In this document: positions 24,667-35,700 of the stretch, one piece after another
How positions within the stretch are numbered: the first letter of the stretch is position 1
Layout of the letters: the number at the start of each line of letters is the position of its first letter
The notes under the pieces: generated by a model
Database searches by the model: none
What the model was told of the DNA's origin: nothing
The model's input: the letters and a program-made list of their open reading frames with translations, nothing else
Source: Lewinellaceae bacterium SD302
Lineage (GTDB): Bacteria; Bacteroidota; Bacteroidia; Chitinophagales; Saprospiraceae
DNA length: 64,000 nt
Direction of reading: 5' to 3'
NCBI GenBank assembly: GCA_002591745.1
Contig: PDLQ01000013.1
Span: 62,001 to 126,000, forward strand
Program-made: the position numbers and the translations under genes

Positions 24667-25248
24667 ATGCCCATGTACGCCCTCGACGAAGAGCTGATCA
24701 ATCAACCCGACGCTCCAAAGCCGGTACTGGCCGCCGCCTGGTTTCGATTGGGGGCCTATCTGATTGACGGGGTGGTGTTAATGCCGATCGGCTGGCTCAA
24801 TGCCTACCAGGAAACCAACATCGGTTCAACCGCCCTGGCAGTCGGGCTAACACTACTGAGTTTTGCCTACAAACCCATGATGGAAGCTGAAAAGGGATTT
24901 ACCCTGGGTAAAAAACTGGTGGGCATTAAGGTTATCCGTACGGACGGTCATAACATCGGTTTCCGGGAAGCAATCATCCGCTATTTTCCCTGGTTTCTTC
25001 TGGTGGGCGGCATGTATTTACTGGCTTATTTGAACGGCATCGATTTAAGTGCTCCCGTCGAACTGAACGTTGAAGACATAAATGATCCGGACAAGGCCGC
25101 CTATCTCACCTTCGCCAGCCAAACCTCCATGCTGACGATCGGATTTCTGATCGCGGTTTGTAGTATGTTTTTCAACCGCCGTCGCCAGGGTATGCACGAT
25201 ATGGCGGCGGATACCGTAGTAATTATCGACCCTGAGCGGGTTCGATGA
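24667..25248 (+). CDS. RDD family integral membrane protein
   Basis: 193 residues. The RDD signature is visible: WFRLGAYLIDGVVLMPIGW (Arg and Asp of the motif) and EKGFTLGKKLVGIKVIRTDG, then RRRQGMHDMAADTVVI at the end (second Asp). Three or four membrane segments. RDD proteins are linked to ion or osmolyte homeostasis and stress but have no uniform role. Start at ATG 24667; ATG 24673 is an alternative. The 3' end overlaps the convergent VOC gene by 26 bases. Confidence 0.85.
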   Translation: MPMYALDEELINQPDAPKPVLAAAWFRLGAYLIDGVVLMPIGWLNAYQETNIGSTALAVGLTLLSFAYKPMMEAEKGFTLGKKLVGIKVIRTDGHNIGFREAIIRYFPWFLLVGGMYLLAYLNGIDLSAPVELNVEDINDPDKAAYLTFASQTSMLTIGFLIAVCSMFFNRRRQGMHDMAADTVVIIDPERVR

Positions 25249-25624
25249 GGTCCCAGAGATTTCCGTAAAGGTCTTCGAAAACCATCACTTTGCCAAAATC
25301 CTCGACCGAAGGCGGCCGGGCGATTTTGATGTCGTAACGCATCAGATTCTCATAATAGGCATCGAAGTTCTCAACGTGGAGCAAAAAGGCTACCCGCCCG
25401 CCGGTCTGCCGTCCGATATAAGCAGCCTGCTCATCATTTTTGGCCTTGCCCAGTAGAATGGCGCAGCCGTATTCACCAGCCCCCCTGGGGCGCAGACGGA
25501 CCCAGCGTTTGCCCGGGCTGCGCTGTTCGTCTTCGAGGAGTTCGAAGTCCATGGCTTTGGTGTAGAATTCGATGGCTTCGTCGTAGTCGCGTACGACAAT
25601 GGTAAGAGAGGACAGGTGGGGCAT
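25223..25624 (-). CDS. VOC family protein
   Basis: 133 residues from ATG 25624. VOC fold pattern: LSSLTIVVRDYDEAIEFYTK at the N-terminus, RWVRLRPRGAGEYGCAILLG, then VAFLLHVENFDAYYENLMR and FEDLYGNLWDLIEP. The C-terminal Glu of LWDLIEP and other ligand positions fit glyoxalase-like dioxygenase-fold proteins. No reaction can be assigned. An 11-codon longer start at 25657 (MSQPQATK) is possible. It overlaps the RDD gene convergently by 26 bases, so one transcript may antagonise the other. Confidence 0.85.
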   Translation of the reverse strand: MPHLSSLTIVVRDYDEAIEFYTKAMDFELLEDEQRSPGKRWVRLRPRGAGEYGCAILLGKAKNDEQAAYIGRQTGGRVAFLLHVENFDAYYENLMRYDIKIARPPSVEDFGKVMVFEDLYGNLWDLIEPAQGR

Positions 25625-25731
25625 ATTCTTGATTTTGGTCGCTTGAGGTTGGGACACGAATTAGCTTGTAACGGCTTCGCTTTATTCGTGGCCTTCAGCC
25701 ATTGTGCTTTAATTTCCTGATAGGTTGATAC

Positions 25732-26493
25732 TCAATACCCAAACACCGCCCGGAAATGTCCATCCACCACCGGTTGAATTTCTGCCAGACTGATTGCTCG
25801 GCCGAGCTCCTTGCTCAGGCTGGTTACGTCGCGATCATCCTCAGCGATGCCGCAGGGGACGATGTTTTTGAAATGACTCAGGTCGGGATTGACGTTAAAG
25901 GCCAGTCCGTGCATGGTCACCCAGCGGCTCAGGTGAACGCCGATGGCGCAGATCTTACGTTTAGGCAGCGTCTGCGTAGCCGGTAGCCAGACGCCGGTGT
26001 AACCCGCCTCGCGGTAGGCATCGGGGATACCGTAATCAGCGATGGTACGAATAATTACTTCCTCCAGACAACGCACGTACCGGTGAACGTCGGTGAAAAA
26101 CTCGTCGAGGTCAAAGATGGGGTAGACCACCAACTGTCCCGGGCCGTGGTAGGTAATGTCGCCACCCCTATTGATCTTATGGTAAGTGAAACCACCCTCC
26201 GCCAGTTGTTTTTCGTCCATTAACAAATGATCCACCGAACCACTCTTGCCCAGCGTATAGACTGGCGGGTGCTCTACGTAGAGCAAGTGATGGGTTTGCG
26301 GCAACTCCGGCTGTTCTGTTTTGCGGCGATCGCGGTTGCCGAGTTTGAGAGCGACCATTTCCTGGTGCAACTTGCCTTGTAAATCCCAGGCGTCCTGATA
26401 GCCGATGCGGGCCAGGGCGTGGGTGCTTACCGTGGGTAGGGGAGCGCCCGGTTCCGGGATTCTGACGATTCGTTCGGTGGCTGTCTTTGGCAT
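25732..26493 (-). CDS. lipB: Octanoyl-[ACP]:protein N-octanoyltransferase
   Basis: 253 residues from ATG 26493. LipB moves octanoyl from ACP to lipoyl domains for LipA. Diagnostic stretches: HHLLYVEHPPVYTLGKSG, INRGGDITYHGPGQLVVYPI, KICAIGVHLSRWVTMHGLAFNV (catalytic Lys in KICAIG) and FKNIVPCGI (catalytic Cys). An open frame to 26628 adds 45 residues without family similarity, so the internal ATG is preferred. It stands alone; the dispersed motif at 26548-26570 sits in promoter position. Confidence 0.94.
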   Translation of the reverse strand: MPKTATERIVRIPEPGAPLPTVSTHALARIGYQDAWDLQGKLHQEMVALKLGNRDRRKTEQPELPQTHHLLYVEHPPVYTLGKSGSVDHLLMDEKQLAEGGFTYHKINRGGDITYHGPGQLVVYPIFDLDEFFTDVHRYVRCLEEVIIRTIADYGIPDAYREAGYTGVWLPATQTLPKRKICAIGVHLSRWVTMHGLAFNVNPDLSHFKNIVPCGIAEDDRDVTSLSKELGRAISLAEIQPVVDGHFRAVFGY

Positions 26494-26547
26494 AATGAAA
26501 CTTAGTATCTTCGCGGGCCTAAAGAATGACCAACGAGTTTCTTTTTC

Positions 26548-26570
26548 ATGGCTAACAAAGTAGCGGTGCT
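26548..26570 (-). promoter_or_regulatory. Dispersed motif, copy 8, upstream of lipB
   Basis: CATGGCTAACAAAGTAGCGG; TACTTTG reads toward lipB, whose ATG is about 60 bases downstream. Confidence 0.7.
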
Positions 26571-26652
26571 TTTGGTTAATGGATGCCGGGTCGCATGCGG
26601 AGAACCTTACAATGATTGCTAAAATCAAGGCAACTACTAGCTCACTTAAAAA

Positions 26653-29352
26653 TCATCGGACCACGGTCAGGTCTCCGGCAAGAGTTATTTTGTTCCCCGC
26701 CTCATCCAGGTAATTGAGCACGTAGGCGAATACGGCAGGATCAACGGGTTTACCCCGATGGGTGCCGTCCCAGCCCTCAGACAGGGGATCGTATTGTTCG
26801 TTTCGATAGACGATGCCACCCCAGCGATCATAAATGAACAATGACAAAAATTGCCCAGTGAAATTGGTATAGGTATATGCCCGGAAAATATCGTTCACCC
26901 CATCTCCGTTAGGTGAAAATCCGTTAGGAAGGTAGACTTCACAAGCCAGGCTTTCCAGCGTTGCCGAAACAAGTAAAAAACAGCCGTCTTCATCTTCCAG
27001 TCGTAGATCATAGTTGCCCGGCGTCAGTCCACTGACGGGCACTTCGGTCGGATCGTCTGCTCCGTTGAGAAAGGCGGTGATCCTGTTTGCCCGATTGAGC
27101 TCTAGATCAATCACGCCATTGTCTACACCACACTCGGCGTCGGTAGTATTCAGGTTGAGAAGAACCAAGTCATCCGCCGCGGTAACTTCAGTGGATGCTT
27201 TATTGGTACAGCCAAGCTCATCAGTAACACAAATGGTATAATCGCCAATGCCGAGATCAGAAAACACCGGCGATGCCTGGTAGTTTATTTCGTCCAGCGA
27301 ATAGATCAGCGAAGTACTTTGATCTTGGACAATAACCTCGATAGCTCCGTCAGCCAGTCCGTTACAGGTAGCGTTCTCCGTTATGATGTCAATGATTTCG
27401 GGTGGCAGCGGTTCTAGGATATCGGCGGTCACGGAATCGATACAGTTATCCGGATCGGTGATGAAGATAGTATAGCTGCCCGCTGGCAAACCCGTGAAAA
27501 CCGATGAGTCCTGAAAATCGATGCCATTCAGTGAATAGGTGATTGGATTACCTGCTGTTTGCGCGAATACGATAAAACCCCCGGTTGCTGACTGACATTC
27601 AGTGTCCGTAACCTGTACAGAATCTATCTCAGAAGCGGCTGTAGCATCAACGCTAGCCGATCCGGTGACCATGCACCCTGACTCGCTCATAAGGGTGATG
27701 TTGTATATACCAGGAACTAAATCAATGAAAGTGGGATCAGACTGAAAATTGATTCCATCAAGACTGTATAAAAGTGTATTCATCGGCTCTCCGGCCAGAA
27801 CGGTCAGTTCTCCGCCTGTTCCCTGGCAATCTGCTGAAACGGTTGTGATACTGTCAATTAATAGCGTCTGCCCGGGGGCAATGATTACCGTATCCTGGTC
27901 GTAACAAAATTCATCATTACCTGCGGTAACTACGTAAGTACCGGCCGGCAGATCAGTGAATATGGAATCTTGTTGAAAAGTCAACGGCTCGATGCTGTCC
28001 AGTGAATAGAGGAGTTCTGTTCCTGATGGCGAGGTGAATACATTAATTGTACCACTGCCGCCCAGGCAAGCGATTGGGGTAACGTCAACGTCAATAATCT
28101 GTGTTGCCGCGTTTTCTGTCAGGACCGTAAACGACTGATCGCTACAAAGGTTGGAATCCCTTACGTATACCGTATAGCTGCCCGCCGCCAAATTGTTGAA
28201 AGACGGATCGGACTGGTAAACTTCGTCATCCAATGAATACTCCAGGGGCAGGACATTTCCGGCCGCAATTATGGTAATAATACCATCTTCATTCTGACAA
28301 CTAGCGGTATCAGTTAATACATCGATAATTTCGGGGGGATCGTCCTCTAGCGTTACCTGGGCAACTACCGTACAATTTCCCTGATCTCCGATAAAGATGG
28401 TATATAACCCATTTGCCAGGGAGTCGAAAACATTGGAAGCTTGAAATGTCACACCGTCCAGGGAATACTGAAAAGGTGGCAGTCCACCACTGACGATCAC
28501 CTCGATACGGCCATCGCTGGAATCACAGCGCCCGGGTGACGCCTGGATGTCGTACGTCAAAGATTGAGAGGAAACGAATTCCGACATACTCGTGGCACCC
28601 AATACACCCAGCTGATCAGACGTGCAGTTATAGGTCAGTTCAGAGGGAGTAACGCCAAAACTGAATACATTGGTGGTTGAAAAAAACGGGCCGGTGGAAA
28701 ACAGATATGTCTGAACGGAACAATCCGATGATGAGCGGGGAGCCAAGCCAAAAATTCGAAAATCACCATCATTGTTACTGAGTACCACCGAACTGTTCGC
28801 CAGGTTGTTGAGGTCAATTCTCACGATGTCCCAGTCGTATACGCTGACGTATAAATCTCCTGCTATCCAGATGAGATCCCCGGCAGGCTCATAATCAATG
28901 AACCCAAGGTAGTTTTCCGTGTCCGTAGATGGATTGTAGGTATAAAGATCACCTACCGTCGAGGCGATATATAATAATCCATCGACGTAACCGACCATTG
29001 AGGTGTAACCAATCAGGTCTAAGGGGTCTGGTTGTGGATAGAGAGGCAACTCGTGAACCAAATCGGTTAAACCCGAGATAGTGTCGATGCTATAAATACC
29101 GCCCAAAGGAGATAGGCCGTACAAAGTACCGGAAGGCAGAAATGCAATATCGGATACCGAAAAGAGTTCGGGAATATTGAAGTCAACGACGAACTCTTCG
29201 GTACAATCATCGGGATTGAAGCGATATAAGTCGTTTGAAAAGTTACTCACATAAATAGGCTGACCGTACAGTTGAGCGAATATGACGAGCAATAATGTCA
29301 GAGAACAAATTTTTTTCAAGAGAGAGGTTTTAGATCGGAATAAAATTATCAC
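26653..29352 (-). CDS. Large secreted protein with SprB-type repeats and T9SS type B domain
   Basis: 899 residues. Signal peptide (residues 1-30, KKICSLTLLLVIFAQLYGQ), an N-terminal beta-propeller-like region (about 32-260: YVSNFSNDLYRFNPDDC, FLPSGTLYGLSPLGG), seven SprB-like repeats of about 75-85 residues (pattern YSLDG.xFQxxxxFxxLPAGxYTIxVxDxxxC), and a T9SS type B domain (about 815-899: YLPNGFSPNGDGVNDIF, YDRWGGIVYRNEQ, DPAVFAYVLNYLD). SprB-repeat proteins are cell-surface adhesins moved by the gliding machinery in Flavobacteria; that role is inferred by analogy here. Stands alone. Confidence 0.88.
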   Translation of the reverse strand: MIILFRSKTSLLKKICSLTLLLVIFAQLYGQPIYVSNFSNDLYRFNPDDCTEEFVVDFNIPELFSVSDIAFLPSGTLYGLSPLGGIYSIDTISGLTDLVHELPLYPQPDPLDLIGYTSMVGYVDGLLYIASTVGDLYTYNPSTDTENYLGFIDYEPAGDLIWIAGDLYVSVYDWDIVRIDLNNLANSSVVLSNNDGDFRIFGLAPRSSSDCSVQTYLFSTGPFFSTTNVFSFGVTPSELTYNCTSDQLGVLGATSMSEFVSSQSLTYDIQASPGRCDSSDGRIEVIVSGGLPPFQYSLDGVTFQASNVFDSLANGLYTIFIGDQGNCTVVAQVTLEDDPPEIIDVLTDTASCQNEDGIITIIAAGNVLPLEYSLDDEVYQSDPSFNNLAAGSYTVYVRDSNLCSDQSFTVLTENAATQIIDVDVTPIACLGGSGTINVFTSPSGTELLYSLDSIEPLTFQQDSIFTDLPAGTYVVTAGNDEFCYDQDTVIIAPGQTLLIDSITTVSADCQGTGGELTVLAGEPMNTLLYSLDGINFQSDPTFIDLVPGIYNITLMSESGCMVTGSASVDATAASEIDSVQVTDTECQSATGGFIVFAQTAGNPITYSLNGIDFQDSSVFTGLPAGSYTIFITDPDNCIDSVTADILEPLPPEIIDIITENATCNGLADGAIEVIVQDQSTSLIYSLDEINYQASPVFSDLGIGDYTICVTDELGCTNKASTEVTAADDLVLLNLNTTDAECGVDNGVIDLELNRANRITAFLNGADDPTEVPVSGLTPGNYDLRLEDEDGCFLLVSATLESLACEVYLPNGFSPNGDGVNDIFRAYTYTNFTGQFLSLFIYDRWGGIVYRNEQYDPLSEGWDGTHRGKPVDPAVFAYVLNYLDEAGNKITLAGDLTVVR

Positions 29353-29418
29353 AATGCCGATTAAGGTAAAATGTTTTTGGCAAACTTGGGTTCTGCTGAA
29401 TATCCAGGGCCAGTTTCC

Positions 29419-29426
29419 TACTTTTG
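29419..29426 (+). promoter_or_regulatory. -7 box for TolB-like lipoprotein
   Basis: TACTTTTG, an exact TAnnTTTG match, 21 bases before ATG 29448. Confidence 0.65.
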
Positions 29427-29447
29427 CCGTCCCAAAATATCCAACCT

Positions 29448-30566
29448 ATGTCTAAATTCCTCTTATCCGTTATGCTGCCCTTCGTTGCGTTGGCCATGAC
29501 CGCCTGCGGCAGCGATTCCGGCACTGCTACTTTGAAGCCAGAAAAAACCGAAACTGAGACTCCGGTAGATACCCTGCGCTACTCCGCCGAGTCTCACCTG
29601 GAGAACCTCAGGCAATTGACCTTCGGGGGAGACAACGCCGAGGCATACTTCAGTTTCGACGACCGTAAACTGGTCTTTCAGGCCAGCAATGATGCCTGGG
29701 GGGCGGAGTGTGACCAGATCTACACCATGGGCTTCGACGGCACCGACCCCGCTAAAGCTCCGCAAATGTTGAGCACCGGTAAGGGCCGCACTACCTGTTC
29801 TTTTTTCTTGCCCGGCAACGAAGAGATCGTCTACGCCAGCACCCACCTGGCCGATGACGCCTGCCCCGAAGCACCCCGCGTACTAAATGGTAAATATGTC
29901 TGGCCGGTCTTTTCCAGTTTCGACATCTTCGTGGCCGATCTGGAAGGCAACGTGCTGCGTCAATTAACCGACGAGCCCGGTTACGACGCCGAAGCTACCG
30001 TGAGCCCCGACGGTAAAAAGATCGTATTTACCAGCGACCGCTCCGGCGACCTGGAACTTTATACCATGGACATCGACGGCTCCAACGTCAGGCAGATCAC
30101 CAGTGGCCTTGGCTACGACGGTGGCGCCTTCTTCAGCCCCGACAGCAAAAAACTGATCTTCCGCGCCAGCCGCCCCACCGCCGAAGAAGACGTGAAGGTG
30201 TACAAAGACCTGCTGGCCCAGGGTTTGGTGCAACCCACCAACATGGAACTCTACGTCTGCAATGCCGAAGACGGCAGCGAACTGCGGCAGATCACCGATT
30301 TGGGTAAAGCAAACTGGGCGCCTTACTTCCACCCCAGCGGTGAAAAGGTCATCTTCGCCAGTAACCACCACCAGCCCAGTGGTCGCGTTTTCAACCTCTT
30401 CATGATTGACCTCGACGGCGAAAATCTCGAGCAGATCACCCACGACGATACTTTTGATGCTTTCCCAATGTTCAGCTACGACGGTAAACAGCTGGTATTC
30501 TCCAGCAACCGTTTTAACGGCGGAACGCGGGCGACGAATGTGTTTTTGGCTGACTGGAAAGAGTAG
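29448..30566 (+). CDS. TolB-like beta-propeller lipoprotein
   Basis: 372 residues from ATG 29448. Lipoprotein signal peptide with lipobox MTACG (Cys20). Repeated PD40/WD40-like beta-propeller blades: DAEATVSPDGKKIVFTSDRS, DGGAFFSPDSKKLIFRASRP, NWAPYFHPSGEKVIFASNHH, DAFPMFSYDGKQLVFSSNR. These are the signatures of TolB-type propellers used for protein binding in the envelope. The strongest neighbour hints are none. A motif copy (29521-29541) lies just after the lipobox and encodes GTATLKPE, so part of the linker may derive from it. Confidence 0.88.
   Translation: MSKFLLSVMLPFVALAMTACGSDSGTATLKPEKTETETPVDTLRYSAESHLENLRQLTFGGDNAEAYFSFDDRKLVFQASNDAWGAECDQIYTMGFDGTDPAKAPQMLSTGKGRTTCSFFLPGNEEIVYASTHLADDACPEAPRVLNGKYVWPVFSSFDIFVADLEGNVLRQLTDEPGYDAEATVSPDGKKIVFTSDRSGDLELYTMDIDGSNVRQITSGLGYDGGAFFSPDSKKLIFRASRPTAEEDVKVYKDLLAQGLVQPTNMELYVCNAEDGSELRQITDLGKANWAPYFHPSGEKVIFASNHHQPSGRVFNLFMIDLDGENLEQITHDDTFDAFPMFSYDGKQLVFSSNRFNGGTRATNVFLADWKE
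29521..29541 (+). repeat. Dispersed motif, copy 9 (inside TolB-like gene)
   Basis: GCACTGCTACTTTGAAGCCA, in the flexible linker directly after the lipobox of the lipoprotein. Confidence 0.75.
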
Positions 30567-30653
30567 GCGGACGAAGCTCTTTTGTCTTTTGGGCTGACCA
30601 CCGCATCACTCACCTGACTGAAGGCGCATATCCAATACCCTTATATTGGGTCC

Positions 30654-32432
30654 ATGAATATACGCTGGTCAAGCTTTGTGTTAATCTTATTGATTGCGGG
30701 TTGTGAGCCGAGTGTACCTGATGCAGCCCGTCAGTCGATCACAACCCGGCCGGCTGCGATAGGCTCGGATAGTGTTCACTCGGGCTTTGCCGCCACCCGG
30801 CCAGATCAACGAACTTTAGCCAATCTGGAGTTGCTGGGCCGGGTTTGGGGCTACGTCAAGTATTATCACCCCGCCGTTGCCGGTGGTTGCTGCGATCTGG
30901 ATCAGGAATTATTCAAGTTGTTGCCACTGAGCAGGCAGGACAGTTTCGCTAAACATTTAGCCGATTGGGTAAAGTCTTTTCCTGAGCTTGAGCCAATTTT
31001 GGTTGGCAATGTAGCAGTGTTGGATGACGGGCAGAAGTACTCTACCTACGATCGTAGCTGGTGGGCTCCCGAAATTATCGGCACTGAGCTGGTCGAATCA
31101 CTGAAAAGTATTCCTCTGCCCATCGAAGTCGAGGAAGCTAACAGGGTGCTAGGTGCGGATGACGAAAATTTGCATCATTACATCAGCTTTGCGCCCCGCG
31201 TGGGCAATCCGATCTTCAAAAACGAATATCCTTATCCCGAAATAGCTGCTGACGATAGCGGTATGCGTATTCTGACCCTGTTTCGCTACTGGAATATGAT
31301 CGAATACTTTTTTCCTTACAAAGACCTGACGGACTTGCCCTGGAGCGAAGTCTTGCCCACCTATATACCGCTGGTCATTGCTGCCGAAGAACCTTTGGAG
31401 TTTCAAAAGGTTATCTATCGGTTGATCGGAGAGGTTAACGACAGCCACGCTGGCATGTGGTTCAAGCCCAAAGAAATGCAGGACTTTCTACCGTTGTTGC
31501 GGGTCTGCGCATTGCCGGTCTACCGGGATGGGAAAATGGTGATCGCCAAACTCGGAGAGAAAAACGACTCTCTGGACCTTGGGGATGTGATTCTAGCCGT
31601 AGATGATAGGACTACCGAGGAATTGATCGAACACTACCGGCCTTTTTGTCCAGGTTCTAACGAAACGGCCATTTACCGTGATATCGGACTATTGCTGTTA
31701 GGAAGTAACCAGGATAGCGTTACGGTGAAAGTAGATCGGCAGGGTAGAGTACTGGACCTGAAATGTAGTACCCACGGACCCATGTGGGGCAATTGGTTTG
31801 GCGATGACCGACGAGCGGGTTTTGAGTACATCGGCGGCCAGGACAGCATCGGATACATCTACGCAGCCAGTTTGAATAAGGGGGAGATCGATCGGGTAAT
31901 GCCCGAAAATCTGAACCTAAAAGGACTGGTGGTGGATTTAAGGAATTATCCCAGTAGGTTCATTGTGTTCTCCTTGGGTAAATACCTGGTACCCCAGCCT
32001 GAGCCATTCGCAAAATTTACCGTCGGGAGTATGGTTCGGCCCGGCGACTTTTACTGGACCGATCCGGTAAAAGTCGGAGATGGTAACCGCCCCGTATTCA
32101 AGGGTAAAGTAGTGATTCTGGTAGACGGGTTTACCCAAAGTCAACCGGAATACACGGCCATGGCATTACGGAAGCATTTTCGTAGTACCGTCGTAGGTAG
32201 TACCACGGCCGGAGCGGATGGAAACGTGTCTCAAATTATTCTGCCGGGAGGTATCGGTACCTCTATCTCCGGTATCGGCGTATTTTATCCCGATGGCAGT
32301 CCGACTCAGCGTATTGGCATTGTGCCGGACATTGAAGTTGTCCAGGATTTTGCGGCCATCCAAGCCGGACGGGATGCGCAGTTGGATATGGCCTTAGAAA
32401 TTATTCGGGAGAATGATCCGGGCGCTCTTTAG
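30654..32432 (+). CDS. S41 family peptidase lipoprotein
   Basis: 592 residues. Lipobox LIAGC (Cys17). The layout matches Bacteroidota S41 (C-terminal processing peptidase-like) lipoproteins: an N-terminal region containing LLGRVWGYVKYYHPAV, a second helical region with LTLFRYWNMIEYFFPYKD, a PDZ-like part (GDVILAVDDRTTEEL) and the peptidase domain (VVDLRNYPSRFI, VVILVDGFTQSQPEYTAM, GSTTAGADGNVS, PDIEV). The usual catalytic Ser/Lys pair would be in the TQSQPE and STTAGADG segments. Envelope-anchored protease of unknown substrate. Confidence 0.88.
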   Translation: MNIRWSSFVLILLIAGCEPSVPDAARQSITTRPAAIGSDSVHSGFAATRPDQRTLANLELLGRVWGYVKYYHPAVAGGCCDLDQELFKLLPLSRQDSFAKHLADWVKSFPELEPILVGNVAVLDDGQKYSTYDRSWWAPEIIGTELVESLKSIPLPIEVEEANRVLGADDENLHHYISFAPRVGNPIFKNEYPYPEIAADDSGMRILTLFRYWNMIEYFFPYKDLTDLPWSEVLPTYIPLVIAAEEPLEFQKVIYRLIGEVNDSHAGMWFKPKEMQDFLPLLRVCALPVYRDGKMVIAKLGEKNDSLDLGDVILAVDDRTTEELIEHYRPFCPGSNETAIYRDIGLLLLGSNQDSVTVKVDRQGRVLDLKCSTHGPMWGNWFGDDRRAGFEYIGGQDSIGYIYAASLNKGEIDRVMPENLNLKGLVVDLRNYPSRFIVFSLGKYLVPQPEPFAKFTVGSMVRPGDFYWTDPVKVGDGNRPVFKGKVVILVDGFTQSQPEYTAMALRKHFRSTVVGSTTAGADGNVSQIILPGGIGTSISGIGVFYPDGSPTQRIGIVPDIEVVQDFAAIQAGRDAQLDMALEIIRENDPGAL

Positions 32433-32748
32433 TGATCAAGTACCAGGGTTTAGCTATATTTTGCTATGATGAATTTCTGATATTAGATGACGATATACAT
32501 AAACTTTCAAAAATTTTTCTTTCGGGCATTCTGAGATGAGTGGCTGAATATAAGCTGTTTGAGCTGAGCTGAACAAATGATCTGTCGCTAAATTGTCCGT
32601 AAGCGAAATTTGACTTCGGCCTTTCCCGATATGTTTAGTAGTTTAGCCCTGCTTCGATTTTAAAAGGAGCACCCCTCGTTGGCGGGAAGTCACCAGCTTA
32701 CCGATCAACGAGATGCCTTAGCTTTTTTACTCACTAAACCTGTATTTT
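32433..32748. other. Region upstream of susC
   Basis: 316 bases with no gene seen. It presumably carries the promoter of the SusC/SusD operon; I could not pick a single convincing -7 box. No terminator hairpin was seen for the S41 peptidase gene. Confidence 0.4.
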
Positions 32749-35700
32749 ATGCGACTTAGTTTACGCAGGGTGCTACCGTTGCTGGTAGCCCTATTCATGG
32801 GGTCCGGCCTTTACGCCCAGTACACCCTAAACGGAACCATAACCGAATCCTCGGGAGAACCGCTCATCGGTGTCTCCATCCTTATCGAGGGTACCACCAC
32901 CGGCACGGTTTCCGATCTGGACGGTAAATTTACCCTCTCCGTTCCCGCTAATGCTGATGCATTGGTGCTAAGCTATACCGGCTTTGCCACCAAGTTGGTT
33001 CCACTGGATCCCAGCATGACCATCGTAGACATTACGATGGACGAAGACGTTGCCCGCCTGGACGAGGTAGTGGTGACCGGTCTTGCTTCGGGTGTTAAGC
33101 GGGCAAATTCCGGTAATTCCGTAGCGACGATAAGCAGCGCGGAATTGACTGGCCAAACTCAAATTCAAACCGTAGACGGTGCCCTGAACGGGAAACTCGC
33201 TGGGGTAAACATTGCCGCCAACGGTGGTGCGCCCGGTGGTGGTATTAATGTGCAGTTGCGGGGCGTTAGTACTTTGGGGTCGGGCTCTAGCCAGCCTCTG
33301 TATATCATTGATGGGGTTTATGTCAACAACAGCTCTATCCGTAATGGTCGCTCTCAGGTTAGTGGTGCTACGGGTGGAGCAAGTAGTTCCACCCAGGATA
33401 ATGCCGCTAACCGAATTGCGGACATTAACCCCGATGATATCGAGCGTATCGAAGTACTCAAGGGTCCTTCGGCTGCCGCAATTTATGGTACACGAGCAAA
33501 CTCTGGGGTGATTCTCATCACAACGAAACGAGGTAAAGCTGGTAAGACTCAAGTATCGTTTTCTCAGGATATTGGATTTGCTCAAGGGCAAAATTTCCAG
33601 AATTTTTCTGAATTTGATCGTGAAAATTTAACCGCCAGAGGTGTAGATCAATCAGAGTTTGACGCTTTGGCTGCCGCAGAGGCAGCAGGAACAATAGTTG
33701 ACTGGGAGGAAGAGATGTACGGTGAAACGCCAATCCTTTCAAATTCTCGCTTAAGTATTAGTGGAGGTAGTCAAAATACACAATTCTACGTGAGTGGTGG
33801 TGTCACAACCGAAGACGGTATCATTCAAAACACCGGATTTGACCGCTATACTATTCGAGCTAACATTGATCAGCGTTTGGGAAATAAAATTCGCATAGCC
33901 TTAAATACCAATTATGCCAAGTCAGACACGGATCGCGGATTCACTGGCAATCAAAATAACACTGGCGGTAGTTTGGGGTATGCAATTGCTTATACTCCGA
34001 CTTACGCTAGCCTACAACCAGATGCTGAAGGAAACTACCCAGATAACCCTTATTTCAACGATAATCCATATGCCATCCGTGATCTAGCGACTAACAATCA
34101 GGTAGTAGATCGTTTTATCACTGCCGCAGTATTGGACATAGATATCTTCAGCACTGCCAATAGCTTTCTGAAGTTTAAAGCTAATGGTGGAGTTGACTTT
34201 CTGGGAGCGACGACCCTGGTACATTTTCCGGAGATTCTTCAGCATCAACAGGCCAGAGCATTACCCGGTGACGTTACCCACGGTCGTACTGTAGCCAGAA
34301 ATACTAATTTGCAAGCTTTCCTCAACTTCAATACGAATTTGGGAACCATCAACTCCAACACCTCCGTAGGTGTTGTTCGTCTAGACCAGACCAGTGAGTT
34401 CCTGCTTCAGCGAGGAGAGGGTTTGACCGCTGGGCAAACCAACTTAGCTTTTGCACAGGTTAGCAGTACGCTTAGTCAGTTCGACGAAACTCAGTCTGAT
34501 CTCGGTTATGTATTACAAGAAGATTTGAATTGGGACGATAAAATTGCCGCTAGTTTTGGAATTCGATTAGACAAGTCTACTTTGAATCTACAACAAAATG
34601 AGTTGTATACTTTCCTTAAGGGTAGCCTAGCACTTAACTTACATAATTTTGATTTTCTGGCGGACGGACCATTCAGTCAATTCAAGTTGCGTTCAGCCTA
34701 CGGCCAAACGGGTGGATTACCACGTTTTGGAGAAACTTTTACAAGCTTGAACGGTGTGAATATCGACGGAAACCTGGGTGTAACCGCTGCACTTCAGGGA
34801 GTCGATCCTAATCTGGAGCCAGAAACGGCTAATGAATTTGAAATCGGTGCTGACATTGGTATAGTTGATAACCGTATCGTTTTTGAAGGCACTTATTATC
34901 AAAAAAATGTTAATGATCTTCTGTTGCGCCGTCAACTCGCTGAATCAGTTGGGGTAACCGACGTTATTACAAATGCCGCTGATTTACAGAACGAAGGCTT
35001 TGAACTCGGTCTTACCTTGAATCCGGTACGTGGTGCTAATTTCGATTGGACAAGCCGTATTCTTTACTGGCAAAATCGTAGTGAAATTACTCGATTGGAC
35101 ATTCCTGCTTTTACACAAGGTGGTTTTGGTCCTTCTTTGGGTACATATATTTTGGCAGAGGGGCTTTCTCCGACAACTATTGTCGGTAACCCCAATGACC
35201 CGGACCTGAACTCACGGTCTCTAGGATTTACCATACTGGGTGATCGCCAGCCCGATTATACGATGACTTGGTTCAACACTTTCCAAATTGCTAAGAACTT
35301 CGATTTGGGTTTCTTGTTGCACTATCAAAACGGCGGAAAAAATATCAACCTTTCCGCATTACTCTGGGATGATGGTGGGTCCACGCCAAATTGGGCCGGA
35401 GATGATGATGGAGACGGTGATCCTAACGGACTGGATCGCTTACTTGACTGGAGTGGAAGACCTGCTACGCCAGATCGAGATGCTATTCCAGGAAGAACTG
35501 AAGTTTACGTTCAGCCAACGGACTACGTAAAGTTACGTGAGGTCAGTTTGTATTATACGCTACCAAATGGCGTGATTGGTGGCGATTTGCTCAAGCGACT
35601 TAAGATTGGTGTCTCAGCCAATAATCTGCTTCTATGGACTGAATATGGCAGTTATGATCCTGAAGTATCCAACTTTGGTACCCAGGCTATTACCAGTGCC

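Noticed and set aside
27200-28540. Periodic repeats that might suggest a CRISPR or tandem array
   Set aside because: They are SprB-type protein repeats (about 75-85 residues) inside one coding sequence; DNA identity between units is low.
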